DNA of 34,465 bases from an uncultured Eubacterium sp. (GCA_947564835.1 CANOET010000012.1:1-34465); one strand, 5' to 3'. Positions 15,887-24,371 are shown, counted from the first letter of the stretch. Notes: generated from the letters alone by a model not told the origin. Translations and numbers: made by a program.

Positions 15887-16795
15887 TTATACTTTTAAAT
15901 GTTTGCGGATGGTCAGCGCGCTTCCGGCAAACCCAATGCCGATCCCCAGGATCACCGCCACCGGCGCCAGTGTCTGAAATACTTCATCCACCGATAAAAA
16001 TGTCATCAGGTTGCTCAAAAAACTGAATTTATCCGCAATAAAGCCGATCAGCCTTTCATAAATACTGTATAAAATCACCATCGGTATAATTGAGCCAAAC
16101 AGGCCGATCATAATGCCTTCCACGTAAAAAGGCGCTTTTACAAAATAATCCGCAGCCCCGATCAGCTTCATAATCGCAATCTCTTCCCTGCGCACCGCAA
16201 TACCGACCGATACCGTATTGCTGATCAAAAAGATCGCCACCGCAAACAGGATCGAGATAATGCCCATCGATACATAACCGACCAGGCGGTTAAAATCCGC
16301 CAGCATATTCGCAATGGATTCGGACTGCCGGACCTCGCGCACTCCGGCCAATGACTCCAGGTAATCAACCAGCTCTTTCTGCTCCGCTACATCCCGCAGA
16401 TAGACCTCGTAACTGGCCAGCTTTTCCAGCGGATTGTCATCCCCGTAAATATCCTTGGCCTCTTCATCGTCTTCATAATAGTACTCTTTAAATTCCTCCC
16501 ACGCAGCATCCGCAGAAACAAAACGCTTTGTGAGCACACCGTTGGCTACATCTATGGCCTGGCCGATCGCCTGAATCTGCGCCTCCGTCGCATCCTCTTC
16601 AAAAAAGACCGTAATCGCAAAGCCTTCTTCCACATTTCTGACCATTGACTGAAAGTTTTCCACAATCGAGAAAAACAGGCCGAACAGGAAAATGCAGGCC
16701 GTCATTGTCGCGATCGATGCACTGGAAAACAGTTTATTTCTCCATATATTAATCAATCCCTGTTTGATGGAATACAAAATCCCGCTAATCCTCAT
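15887..16795 (-). CDS. ftsX: cell division permease FtsX
   Basis: A 302-residue four-helix permease. The N-terminal helix is at about 22-45, followed by a large extracellular domain (about 46-170) with a stretch rich in Asp, Glu and Tyr, and three C-terminal helices (about 175-205, 228-250 and 268-290). FtsX works with FtsE and couples ATP hydrolysis to peptidoglycan hydrolase activation at the division site or along the wall. Its start overlaps the end of ftsE by 11 bp. The order ftsE-ftsX-S41 protease suggests a cell-envelope operon. Confidence 0.93.
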   Translation of the reverse strand: MRISGILYSIKQGLINIWRNKLFSSASIATMTACIFLFGLFFSIVENFQSMVRNVEEGFAITVFFEEDATEAQIQAIGQAIDVANGVLTKRFVSADAAWEEFKEYYYEDDEEAKDIYGDDNPLEKLASYEVYLRDVAEQKELVDYLESLAGVREVRQSESIANMLADFNRLVGYVSMGIISILFAVAIFLISNTVSVGIAVRREEIAIMKLIGAADYFVKAPFYVEGIMIGLFGSIIPMVILYSIYERLIGFIADKFSFLSNLMTFLSVDEVFQTLAPVAVILGIGIGFAGSALTIRKHLKV

Positions 16796-17543
16796 CGAAG
16801 AATCCTCCCGATACTTTATCTCCTGTCAGATAAACGCCCTTTGCCTTATCGTTGATTGCCTGTTCCCATTCGTCGCTTTCCGCGCCGCCGTCATTGACAA
16901 TGATCCCTTTATCAATTTCAATCACACGCTTTTTCATCACGCGCACAAATTCCAGATTGTGCGTAACGACTACGACCGTCGTGCCTCTTGCATTGATTTC
17001 CTCCAGCAGGTTCATAATTTCCCAGGCATTGTTATTATCCAGATTCCCGGTCGGCTCATCCGCCAGCAGGATCTTCGGCTGGTTCACAAGGGCGCGCGCA
17101 ATAGCGACCCTTTGCTGCTCCCCGCCGGACAGCTGCTTGGGATATGAGCGGTATTTTGCGGCAAGCCCGACCATAGAAAGCATCTGCGGCACTTTTTTAC
17201 GGATCGTCCTGCCGGAGCTGCCGATGACATGCATCGCAAAGCTTACATTATCATACACGTTCCGGTCCTTTAACAGACGGAAATCCTGAAAAACCACGCC
17301 GATCTGGCGCCGGAATACCGGAATCTGGCGCCGCTTGATCCCGCCCGTCTCCCGTCCGTTTATGTAAATTTTTCCTTCTGTCGGCTCCAGTTCTTTCAGC
17401 AGCAGCCTGATCAGGGTAGATTTCCCGGACCCGCTGTCCCCTACTACAAACACAAACTCCCCTTCCCGTATCCGCAACGAAACATCGTCCAGCGCGGGAT
17501 TTCCCTCTGAGTAAGTCTTACTCACATGTTCCAGCCGAATCAT
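16785..17543 (-). CDS. ftsE: cell division ATP-binding protein FtsE
   Basis: A 252-residue ABC ATPase. Visible motifs: Walker A GDSGSGKS (35-42), the Q-loop FQDFRLL (about 85), signature LSGGEQQR (138-145), Walker B ILLADEP (158-164) and the switch His in VVVTHN. The tail is about 25 residues longer than the usual FtsE (about 228), acidic, and ends GGFFDED; its role is unknown. AGGAGG lies about 12 nt before the ATG. The partner permease follows immediately. Confidence 0.94.
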   Translation of the reverse strand: MIRLEHVSKTYSEGNPALDDVSLRIREGEFVFVVGDSGSGKSTLIRLLLKELEPTEGKIYINGRETGGIKRRQIPVFRRQIGVVFQDFRLLKDRNVYDNVSFAMHVIGSSGRTIRKKVPQMLSMVGLAAKYRSYPKQLSGGEQQRVAIARALVNQPKILLADEPTGNLDNNNAWEIMNLLEEINARGTTVVVVTHNLEFVRVMKKRVIEIDKGIIVNDGGAESDEWEQAINDKAKGVYLTGDKVSGGFFDED

Positions 17544-17559
17544 AAATCGTAACTTCCTC

Positions 17560-18648
17560 CTAATAGTCCAGTGTCTCCATATACTTCATGTACTTCACAA
17601 CCATAAGCGCGATCTTAAACGTAATCGCGTCCTCAAACACCCGAAGGTCCAGGCCCGTACTTTTCTGCAGCTTATCCAGCCGGTACACCAGCGTATTGCG
17701 GTGGATATACAGCTGCCTGGAAGTCTCGGACACGTTCAGGCTGTTTTCAAAAAACTTGTTGATCGTCGTCAGTGTCTCTTCATCAAATTCATCCGGCGAT
17801 TTACCGTCAAAAATCTCCTTAATAAACATTTTGCACAGCGGGATCGGCAGCTGGTAAATCAGACGCCCGATGCCAAGCTGCGAATACGCGATAATATCTT
17901 TTTCCTCAAAGAAAATCTTACCAACATCCAGCGCCATGCGCGCTTCCTTATAAGAACGGGATACCTCCTTAATCTCTCCGACAATCGTGCCGTAAGCAAT
18001 ATGCTCCTGCCCGTTCGGGTCAGCCGAAAACAGGCTCCAGATCACCTCGGCCGTCTTTGCCAGGTCATCATAGCCTTCGTTTTCCGCCAGTTCCTTTACC
18101 ACGATAATATTTTTCTCATCCACCGCCGTCACAAAATCCTTCGACTTCCCGCCGAACAGGCTGCGCACGCGTTCTAATTCATTGCCGTCCTTTTCCCGGT
18201 TCGTCTCAATAATATAAACGGCCCTGCGGACGTCCGCTTCAATGTGCAGCTTTTTCGCACGGTTGTAAATATCTACCAGCAGCAAATTGTCCAGCAGCAG
18301 ATTTTTAATAAAATTATCTTTATCAAAACGCTCTTTGTATGCAATCAGCAGGTTTTGAATCTGGAAGCTTGCAATCTTGCCGATCATATACACATCATCG
18401 CTTTCCCCATAGGCAAGCAGCACATATTCCAGCTGATGTTCGTCAAATACCTTAAAAAACTGGCATCCCTGCATCACCTGGCTGTCAGCCGGCGATTCTA
18501 CAAAAACCAGAGCGGAATCCTTATATCTTTCACTGTCATGAAACGTCGACGCTAATACTTTACCCTCGGTATCAATCACACATAAATCAGTCCGGGTTAT
18601 CCCCTTTAACCCATCTATTGTATTCTGAAGTATTTGATTTGATATCAT
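17560..18648 (-). CDS. CdaR/PucR-family transcriptional regulator
   Basis: About 362 residues. The N-terminal region (MISNQILQNTIDGLKGITRTDLCVIDTEGKVLAST) resembles the sugar-diacid-recognition domain of CdaR. A middle GGDEF-like/CdaR region follows. The C-terminal PucR-type HTH_30 is clear: NVSETSRQLYIHRNTLVYRLDKLQK (about 308-332). Such regulators sense small acids, but the effector and targets here are unknown. It is 16 bp upstream of ftsE, hinting at control of, or co-transcription with, ftsEX. The start at 18648 follows AGGAG; the longer reading adds 19 residues without support. Confidence 0.85.
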   Translation of the reverse strand: MISNQILQNTIDGLKGITRTDLCVIDTEGKVLASTFHDSERYKDSALVFVESPADSQVMQGCQFFKVFDEHQLEYVLLAYGESDDVYMIGKIASFQIQNLLIAYKERFDKDNFIKNLLLDNLLLVDIYNRAKKLHIEADVRRAVYIIETNREKDGNELERVRSLFGGKSKDFVTAVDEKNIIVVKELAENEGYDDLAKTAEVIWSLFSADPNGQEHIAYGTIVGEIKEVSRSYKEARMALDVGKIFFEEKDIIAYSQLGIGRLIYQLPIPLCKMFIKEIFDGKSPDEFDEETLTTINKFFENSLNVSETSRQLYIHRNTLVYRLDKLQKSTGLDLRVFEDAITFKIALMVVKYMKYMETLDY

Positions 18649-18881
18649 ATTTTTTCTCCTTCTCTTCCTGTAACCATGAAACAGACCGTCAGCGCGGGCT
18701 GCCATGCCTCCTTCTGCTGTTCGTCATATTTTCTTTGCGGAATTTTTCCTGCGATGTTATACAACTTTCACAAAAAAACAACTTCCTTTTGGTACATAAA
18801 AACGGTTTTCTATTATCATAATACAAAACGCAAAAAAAATAAAGTAGAAAGTGACATTTTTTTGGTAAATTTGTAACAGTA

Positions 18882-19745
18882 TCAGGAATATTCCAAAAAT
18901 CCTTCCCCCAAAACTTCCCTGACATCAGTCACAATTACAAACGCATGCACGTCGATTTGTTTGATATATTCTTTTAAAACTACTACCTCCTTTTTGGACA
19001 CTACGCAAAACAGCATATTGCGCTCCTCACTGCGGTACATGCCGACAGCCGGAAGCAGCGTCGTACCGCGGTTCATCTGATGCAGCACCGCGTCCGCAAT
19101 CTGCTCATACCGGTCCGAAATAATATAAACTGCCTTGGAAAATTTGCCCCCTTCTGTAATCAGGTCTGATACACGGGATGTAATGTAAACCGCAAATACC
19201 GCATACAGCGACGCCCGGATCCCGCACACATAAATGCCGGCCAGAATAATCGCCCCGTCAATGACCTGCAGGATCTGTGCGATGGAATAAGCCCGCAGCC
19301 GCATATGCAAAAGCGTCGCGATCAAATCCGTCCCTCCGGTCGCCACCTGCGCGCTCAGCACCAGCCCAATGCCCGCCCCCGTCAGAACGCCGCCGTACAC
19401 AGCAGCCAGCAGATAATCACCGCCGGCCAGGTCACAGTCCGGGATCACCCCGAGCCAGAAAGACAGCAGCAGCGATGCGGCAAGCGTCCTGCCGATAAAC
19501 CGTCTGCCCTTCAGCCTCCATGCCACCAGAAACAGCGGGATATTCAATACCAGGTTGGTCAGCCAGATCGGTATCCCGCCTTCCCAGACATCCATCGTCA
19601 GCCTGCGCAGCATAATTCCGATCCCTGTAAAACCGCCTGTAACAAGCCCGATCGGATCAAATGTACTTTTAATCGCAAATGCCATAATTCCCGTTCCTGC
19701 CGTAATCAGCAGATACGCGCGAATCCATCGATTGTTTTTATTCAT
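18882..19745 (-). CDS. YitT family membrane protein (DUF161/DUF2179)
   Basis: About 287 residues with five or six membrane segments (about 11-30, 45-75, 80-100, 105-135, 145-185), then a C-terminal cytoplasmic DUF2179 domain (about 205-280) with KAVYIISDRYEQIADAVLHQM and a VVSKKEVVVLKEYIK segment. YitT-family proteins are common in Firmicutes and their transport function is not established. The start at 19745 has GAGG six nt upstream and overlaps the end of the preceding gene by 8 bp, indicating coupled translation with the WecB/TagA-like protein. Confidence 0.88.
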   Translation of the reverse strand: MNKNNRWIRAYLLITAGTGIMAFAIKSTFDPIGLVTGGFTGIGIMLRRLTMDVWEGGIPIWLTNLVLNIPLFLVAWRLKGRRFIGRTLAASLLLSFWLGVIPDCDLAGGDYLLAAVYGGVLTGAGIGLVLSAQVATGGTDLIATLLHMRLRAYSIAQILQVIDGAIILAGIYVCGIRASLYAVFAVYITSRVSDLITEGGKFSKAVYIISDRYEQIADAVLHQMNRGTTLLPAVGMYRSEERNMLFCVVSKKEVVVLKEYIKQIDVHAFVIVTDVREVLGEGFLEYS

Positions 19746-20415
19746 CGTCATCCTCATAATTATGAATTACGTTTTTAAACCTGCCTTTGTGAACCAGCTG
19801 CCGGAACCAGACCAGAAAAGACGCCTTTTTTTCCGTATCCTGATAACCCATCCCCAGCGAATACCACACCTTCGCCCCGATCCGGGCCTTTTCCTGCAGC
19901 AGCAGCTCATCCTCGAACGGCGATGCAAGCACCGACAGCACAATATCCGGCGCCGCGGCATTAATCTCATTCACCATCATATCAAAGCCTTCGCTGCAGT
20001 CATCTAACAGGTAGTTTCCCACAACGATGATATTTTCATACCTTATTTTTAAAAATTCCAGGAACACATCCATCTGCGCCTGATCCTTTGCCACCAGAAA
20101 AAAACTGCTGCCCGCCGCAGTCATCTGATTTAAAAATTCCCTCATAAATCCATGCTCGCTTGCTTCCCGCAGACGCTGCGGCGAATAGATGCCGGCCTCC
20201 GTAAGAATTTCCCTGTCCCCGACCACCAGCAGATCCGCCTGTCCAAGCCCGTCCCTCACCGTTTGGCTGTCCGCCGCCATGCTGAGCATTTCTATCGAAA
20301 TCGTCCGGATAATATTCAGTTCCTGTCTGTGGCAGAACCATTCACTCTGCGCCATTTCTTCCCGCAGCGTAAAATTATCCATCTCCATACCAAGCAGCCT
20401 GATCTTTTTTACCAT
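19738..20415 (-). CDS. divergent WecB/TagA/CpsF-like (GT26 fold) protein, possibly non-catalytic
   Basis: A 225-residue cytoplasmic protein with the layout of WecG/TagA/CpsF transferases: a first strand around KKIRLLGMEMDNFTL, a helix-strand core (TISIEMLSMAADSQTVRDGLGQADLLVVGDREI), FFLVAKDQAQMDVFLEFLKIRY, and a C-terminal WFRQLVHKGR segment. Active members usually have a P-D-G-x-G motif after ADLV and a PKQE motif. Here those places read VVGDREILTE and ASPFEDELL, so classical catalysis is doubtful. This is a comparison from memory of the family. It is followed by, and overlaps, the YitT gene, and is driven by the promoter at 20457-20485. Confidence 0.65.
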   Translation of the reverse strand: MVKKIRLLGMEMDNFTLREEMAQSEWFCHRQELNIIRTISIEMLSMAADSQTVRDGLGQADLLVVGDREILTEAGIYSPQRLREASEHGFMREFLNQMTAAGSSFFLVAKDQAQMDVFLEFLKIRYENIIVVGNYLLDDCSEGFDMMVNEINAAAPDIVLSVLASPFEDELLLQEKARIGAKVWYSLGMGYQDTEKKASFLVWFRQLVHKGRFKNVIHNYEDDDE

Positions 20416-20433
20416 AACTATCCTTTCTTTGCC

Positions 20434-20449
20434 TATCGTTCGTACGATA
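20434..20449. promoter_or_regulatory. palindrome in the leader of the WecB-like gene, possible operator
   Basis: TATCGT-TCGT-ACGATA, a 6-bp perfect inverted repeat about 10 bp downstream of the -10 box and 18 bp before the gene. The position suits a repressor site. The cognate regulator is unknown. Confidence 0.4.
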
Positions 20450-20456
20450 AATCAGT

Positions 20457-20485
20457 AGTATAGCAAATACTGCATATTTTTGCAA
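20457..20485 (-). promoter_or_regulatory. sigma-A promoter of the WecB-like/yitT operon
   Basis: Reverse strand: TTGCAA (20480-20485), a 17-nt spacer, TATACT (20457-20462). It lies about 40 bp before the ATG at 20415. Confidence 0.7.
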
Positions 20486-20695
20486 GTGCAAGCAAATTCC
20501 AGTTCTCAAACCGCTTTTGACATTATGCGCCAGAAATCGTTGTTAAACGCCTAAAATTGTGCGAATAGTTCGACATATTCCAACAATTTACCCTATTATC
20601 CTCATGATTCAAAAGTCAATAGCTTTTTCGATCTATTTGCAAAAGCGTTCAACTTTATGAATGCTTCACAAAACGTACGTTCCGGCTTTACGGAA

Positions 20696-20795
20696 CTATC
20701 CACAGACTTTTCCACACGGGATTTTGTGGATAACGTGCATAACTTTGTGTATAACTTTATTTTTTCACATTTTCGACAATTTTCGATGTGGATAA
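20696..20795. other. DnaA-box cluster in a 640-bp non-coding region
   Basis: Three perfect DnaA boxes (consensus TTATNCACA), all on the minus strand: TGTGGATAA at 20725-20733, TGTGTATAA at 20746-20754 and TGTGGATAA at 20787-20795. Four one-mismatch boxes: CTATCCACA 20696-20704, TTTTCCACA 20708-20716, CGTGCATAA 20734-20742 and TTTTTCACA 20761-20769. Seven sites in 100 bp is far above chance. The flanks are AT-rich and carry six copies of TTTTCG (20624-20852) and a palindrome (20918-20945). No dnaA, dnaN or rpmH gene is nearby. It could be a replication origin element, a secondary origin, or a DnaA-titration site. Confidence 0.7.
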
Positions 20796-20971
20796 CTTTT
20801 TTTCGCAGCTTGGTTTTTCGACTTACTTTTCAGAAGGTATTTGCGTTTTTCGTCATTTTGTACAGAGACGTTCTTTCAGGAATCGAAAACGCTTTTAACA
20901 AGATTCAACATTTTTACATATTGTAAAACCAGCATTTTACATATCCGGCCATAATCTGCCGTCTGCAGACG

Positions 20972-21018
20972 AAAAAACAGGGAAGAACTTCAAATGTGAA
21001 GTATCTTCCCTGTTTCTT
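20972..21018 (-). terminator. terminator of the NlpC/P60 gene
   Basis: A long stem AAACAGGGAAGA/TCTTCCCTGTTT with an inner ACTTCA/TGAAGT extension. Read leftward it ends in TTTTTTCG. It lies about 40 bp after the hydrolase stop codon. Confidence 0.85.
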
Positions 21019-21057
21019 TATCATTCTGTAACGATCCGCAATGACCCTGACCGGATA

Positions 21058-22341
21058 TTAAAAAATTCTGCGCACAGCCACAACCGGACGGTAATTTGCC
21101 GGAGACGTATATTTAATACCGTCAGCCGGGTTACTTGCATGAATGACCGTATTGCCGCCTGCATAAATCGCCACATGGCCGTCATAACAAATAATATCGC
21201 CAGGCTGCATGCTGTCATAGCTTACACCATAACCAGCGCCTCTGAGCGCACTCGAAGAATGCGGCAGCGACACGCCAAAATGTGCATATACACTCATAAC
21301 AAACCCGGAACAGTCCGCTCCGCTTGTCAGGCTTGTACCGCCGTATACATAAGGATTCCCCAAAAACTGGCTGGCATAATTCACCACAGACTGGCCGGAG
21401 CTGCTGACGCTGCCGGAACCTGTACTGTCTGAAGAACCCGACGATGAACCGGAGCTTGTCCCTGCGGATGCACTGCCTGCGGCAGCCGCTTCTTCCGCCC
21501 TGCGGGCTGCTTCCTCTGCCTCGATCCTTGCCTGCTCAATCGCAAGCCTTGCTTCCTCTTCCGCCCTGGACTCTGCATATGTATATTCCCGGGAAATATC
21601 AACATAATCCGAGGAAACAAAACCGTCTCCTTCTTCCACTGCTACCTTTACCCAGCCGTCATCGTAAGACTTCATGCTCGCAACTTCCAGCTCTTCCCCG
21701 CCTGGTACAAGCGTAATCACTTCTGATTTTTTCGAAGCCTTGCTTCTGACCTTCAGCGTCGTCGTATTGACCTTCGCGATCTGCACTCCTACGGATTTGA
21801 TCAGCTTTTCATCACCTACAACTATGTAATCACCCTTCACATATCCTGTCACAGACCCTGAACGGATTTTATACCAATCCCCCTGTTTGCGGATTACCGT
21901 TGCAACCGCGTTGCTGTGAAGCTTGCCGAGCAGTTTTGCATTCTCATTCGGTTTTTTGCGGATATTGACATAATCATTTACCTGGGCAACCGCCATATTT
22001 TTATAATCGGTTTTATCTGCTTTTTGATTGCTTTTTTTCGCCTCTTTCACGGCTTTTTTGGATTTGCTCTTCGCAGCTTCAGAGCCGGATGCCTTCACCG
22101 CGTCTGTCTGTGCGGCTTCCACAGATGATCTTTGGGAAGCAATGCTCTCTTCCAGATAACCTGCCATTGCCGTTGATGCTCCGGCAGATACCGATGATAT
22201 ATTTAATTCATTCCCCAAAATTGTGCTTGTATATTCTGAAATTCCTGCCGAAGGCGCTGCCAATACCTGATATGCCGGTACGGTTGTAAATAAAGTACCC
22301 GCCATGCAGTATGCTGCCAGTTTCAGTGGTCTGTTTCTCAT
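21058..22341 (-). CDS. secreted SH3-domain NlpC/P60 peptidoglycan hydrolase
   Basis: A 427-residue exported protein. The signal peptide (about 1-30) ends near VLAAPS. A low-complexity lysine/serine/alanine stretch follows (about 75-115). Two bacterial SH3 domains (about 118-175 and 185-250) contain NVRKKPN- and LKVRSKAS-type motifs. An Ala/Glu-rich coiled coil (about 258-290) and a Gly/Ser linker (about 290-322) lead to the C-terminal NlpC/P60 domain. Its catalytic Cys lies in SGADCSGFV, the His in DGHVAIYAG, and a polar residue in TVIHASNP. Such enzymes usually cut gamma-D-Glu to diaminopimelate links. Transcribed alone from a consensus promoter. Confidence 0.93.
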   Translation of the reverse strand: MRNRPLKLAAYCMAGTLFTTVPAYQVLAAPSAGISEYTSTILGNELNISSVSAGASTAMAGYLEESIASQRSSVEAAQTDAVKASGSEAAKSKSKKAVKEAKKSNQKADKTDYKNMAVAQVNDYVNIRKKPNENAKLLGKLHSNAVATVIRKQGDWYKIRSGSVTGYVKGDYIVVGDEKLIKSVGVQIAKVNTTTLKVRSKASKKSEVITLVPGGEELEVASMKSYDDGWVKVAVEEGDGFVSSDYVDISREYTYAESRAEEEARLAIEQARIEAEEAARRAEEAAAAGSASAGTSSGSSSGSSDSTGSGSVSSSGQSVVNYASQFLGNPYVYGGTSLTSGADCSGFVMSVYAHFGVSLPHSSSALRGAGYGVSYDSMQPGDIICYDGHVAIYAGGNTVIHASNPADGIKYTSPANYRPVVAVRRIF

Positions 22342-22436
22342 AAATCCTCCTATTTAATTTTCCCAATATGTATCATCTATTTTTTAGAATTTTTACTACT
22401 TACATTTTTATTTATTACAGATTTATTACGCTACTG

Positions 22437-22465
22437 ATTATATCAGGGAATTTCCTTCCTGTCAA
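22437..22465 (-). promoter_or_regulatory. sigma-A promoter of the NlpC/P60 gene
   Basis: Reverse strand: TTGACA (22460-22465), a 17-nt spacer, TATAAT (22437-22442), with an upstream TGA extended -10. All boxes are consensus, indicating high expression. The leader is about 90 nt and shows no riboswitch I recognise. Confidence 0.85.
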
Positions 22466-22606
22466 CTCTCAGATAGCTGATTTCTATGAATATTTTTTGC
22501 TTTTTTTATGCAAATTTACAAGAGGGGACGGAAAGGGCGTTGGAATTAGTGCAATATATTTGTAATAAATGTGTGATTTCTGCAAAATTCGGCAGTGCTT
22601 TCGCTC

Positions 22607-22635
22607 TTTACACACCCCCTTATTACTGCTATAAT
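22607..22635 (+). promoter_or_regulatory. promoter of the thioesterase-cvfB operon
   Basis: TTTACA (22607-22612), a 17-nt spacer, TATAAT (22630-22635), about 50 bp before the thioesterase ATG. Together with the hydrolase promoter this accounts for the 344-bp non-coding stretch at 22342-22685; nothing else is seen there. Confidence 0.75.
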
Positions 22636-22685
22636 AGTTATGCTACAGAATCTGTCTTTTCAGACTCCAAAGTTATTTTTTCAAT

Positions 22686-23456
22686 ATGAAAGTGAATGAT
22701 AAGAAAAATATGAATCAACAGGAACCATACAGCAAACCCGGCATGTATACTTATCAGACAAGGGTCCGTTACAGCGAATGCGGCGCTTCGAGACAGGCCG
22801 GGCTTTCGCATATTTTAGATTATCTGCAGGACGCATGTACCTTTCAGGCTGAAGAATTAGGCATCGGGCTTTCCTATATGCAGGAACACCAGGCAGGATG
22901 GGTACTAAGCAGCTGGCAAGCAGATCTTCTCCGCTATCCCGGCTTTGGGGAGACGATCCGTATCACCACCTGGCCTTATGACTTTTATGGATTTATGGGC
23001 TTCCGCAACTTTCTTGTAACGGACGCGGCAGGAGAACCGCTGGTACGCGCCAATTCGGTCTGGGTATTTATGGATATGCGCAAAAACAGGCCGGTAAAGA
23101 TCACGCCAGAGATTTCGCATGCCTATCAGGTGCAGGAACGGCTGGAAATGGAATATCTGAACCGTAAGCTGCACAATTTTGAAGCAGACAGCCAGAAACC
23201 AGCTTTGCAGATCCCGCGGTATTTTATTGACACGAATCATCACGTAAACAACGCAAAATATATCCTTCTGGCCGAAGAACTGCTTCCGGAAAATTTCCAG
23301 GCGGCCCGTGTGCGTGCGGAATACAAAAAGCCTGCTGTTTACGGAGACCTGCTGTTCCCATGTATCCGGCAGCAGGCGGACTGCCAGGCGGTGAAATTCA
23401 GCGACCGGGAAGGCAGGCCGTATGTACTGATGGAATTTTATCCGCTAAACAAATGA
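22686..23456 (+). CDS. acyl-ACP thioesterase (FatA/FatB family)
   Basis: A 256-residue double-hotdog thioesterase that releases fatty acids from acyl carrier protein. The N-terminal hotdog reads TYQTRVRYSECGASRQAGLSHILDYLQDA, with WVLSSWQADLLRYPGFGETI following. The second hotdog (about 155-250) carries the catalytic-region motif DTNHHVNNAKYI, matching the family's D-x-N-x-H-V-N-N. Bacterial members may adjust membrane or exported fatty acids. No strong ribosome site precedes the ATG at 22686; an internal ATG at 22710 is an alternative. It is 14 bp upstream of the cvfB-like gene. Confidence 0.9.
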   Translation: MKVNDKKNMNQQEPYSKPGMYTYQTRVRYSECGASRQAGLSHILDYLQDACTFQAEELGIGLSYMQEHQAGWVLSSWQADLLRYPGFGETIRITTWPYDFYGFMGFRNFLVTDAAGEPLVRANSVWVFMDMRKNRPVKITPEISHAYQVQERLEMEYLNRKLHNFEADSQKPALQIPRYFIDTNHHVNNAKYILLAEELLPENFQAARVRAEYKKPAVYGDLLFPCIRQQADCQAVKFSDREGRPYVLMEFYPLNK

Positions 23457-23470
23457 AAGGAGCCTTTCTT

Positions 23471-24310
23471 ATGAAACTAGGCGAATACCAGGTGCTGCAG
23501 GTAGTCAAGACCGTGGATTTCGGCATTTATCTGGCAGAGCACCGCGACGACACCACAAAAGTGCTGCTTCCCCAAAAGCAGGTTCCTCCGGATATCCGGG
23601 TGGGTGATGAACTGAACGTATTTTTATACAGAGATTCCAAAGACCGGCTGATCGCAACGACAAACCGGCCCAAACTGACGCTGGGAGGCTATGCGGCGCT
23701 TGCGGTTACGGCAACGGGCAGCATCGGGGCATTTTTAGATTGGGGTCTGGAACGGGACCTGTTTCTTCCATTTAAAGAAATGACGCGCAAGATCCGGGAA
23801 GGGGACACGGTACTGGCCACGCTCTATATTGATAAAAGCAGACGGCTCTGTGCCAGCATGCGCAACCTGTACGACCTGCTTCCTACCCACTCCCCTTATA
23901 AACGGGGCGATACCGTTACCGGCCGTATTTATGAATTTATTGAGAACTTCGGTACCTTTGTAGCCGTGGATGATCAGTTTTCCGCAATGATTCCGCTGCA
24001 TGAAGACTGTTCCATGTATCAGATCGGGGATGTCGTAGAGGCAAAGGTTGCAAAGGTAAAACAGGACGGGAAGCTTGACCTGACTTTACGGGAAAAAGCA
24101 TATGTCCAGATGGATACAGATGCGCAAAAAGTAATGGAAGTCATCGACGCATATGCGGGCGTTCTTCCGTTTAATGACAAAGCATCGCCGGAAGTGATTA
24201 AGCGGGAAATGAAAATGAGCAAAAACGCATTTAAGCGTGCCGTCGGACATCTGTATAAAGAACGTAAGATTCTAATTACAGAAACCGGAATACGGCGTGC
24301 AGAATCCTAA
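23471..24310 (+). CDS. cvfB: CvfB/YitL-family S1 RNA-binding protein
   Basis: About 279 residues with three successive S1-like barrels: residues 1-65 (VKTVDFGIYLAEH), 70-135 (LAVTATGSIGAFLDWGLERDLFLPFKEM) and 145-215 (GDTVTGRIYEFIENFGTFVAVDDQFSAMI). A C-terminal winged helix (about 225-275) ends FKRAVGHLYKERKILITETGI. This matches CvfB, first known as a Staphylococcus virulence factor, and B. subtilis YitL. The ATG at 23471 follows AAAGGAG; the longer reading from 23360 only overlaps the thioesterase. A terminator follows directly. Confidence 0.92.
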   Translation: MKLGEYQVLQVVKTVDFGIYLAEHRDDTTKVLLPQKQVPPDIRVGDELNVFLYRDSKDRLIATTNRPKLTLGGYAALAVTATGSIGAFLDWGLERDLFLPFKEMTRKIREGDTVLATLYIDKSRRLCASMRNLYDLLPTHSPYKRGDTVTGRIYEFIENFGTFVAVDDQFSAMIPLHEDCSMYQIGDVVEAKVAKVKQDGKLDLTLREKAYVQMDTDAQKVMEVIDAYAGVLPFNDKASPEVIKREMKMSKNAFKRAVGHLYKERKILITETGIRRAES

Positions 24311-24316
24311 CCTTCC

Positions 24317-24365
24317 AAAAGCTGCCGCTGACTGCGGCTGCAGGTTCCAAAGCGGCAGCTTTTGT
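24317..24365 (+). terminator. bidirectional terminator between cvfB and yjfB
   Basis: Arms AAAAGCTGCCGCT (24317-24329) and AGCGGCAGCTTTT (24351-24363), followed by TTTGTTGTT rightward. The reverse reading also ends in TTTT, so it probably serves both convergent genes. Confidence 0.85.
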
Positions 24366-24371
24366 TGTTAC

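Noticed and set aside
20460-20970. Calling the DnaA-box region the chromosomal origin
   Set aside because: No dnaA, dnaN, rpmH or gyrB is near, and gene orientation does not switch cleanly at this point. Kept as a box cluster of unknown role.
22342-22436. c-di-AMP (ydaO-type) riboswitch in the leader of the NlpC/P60 gene
   Set aside because: Such riboswitches often precede these hydrolases, but the leader is only about 90 nt, A/T-rich, and lacks the conserved GC-rich motifs.
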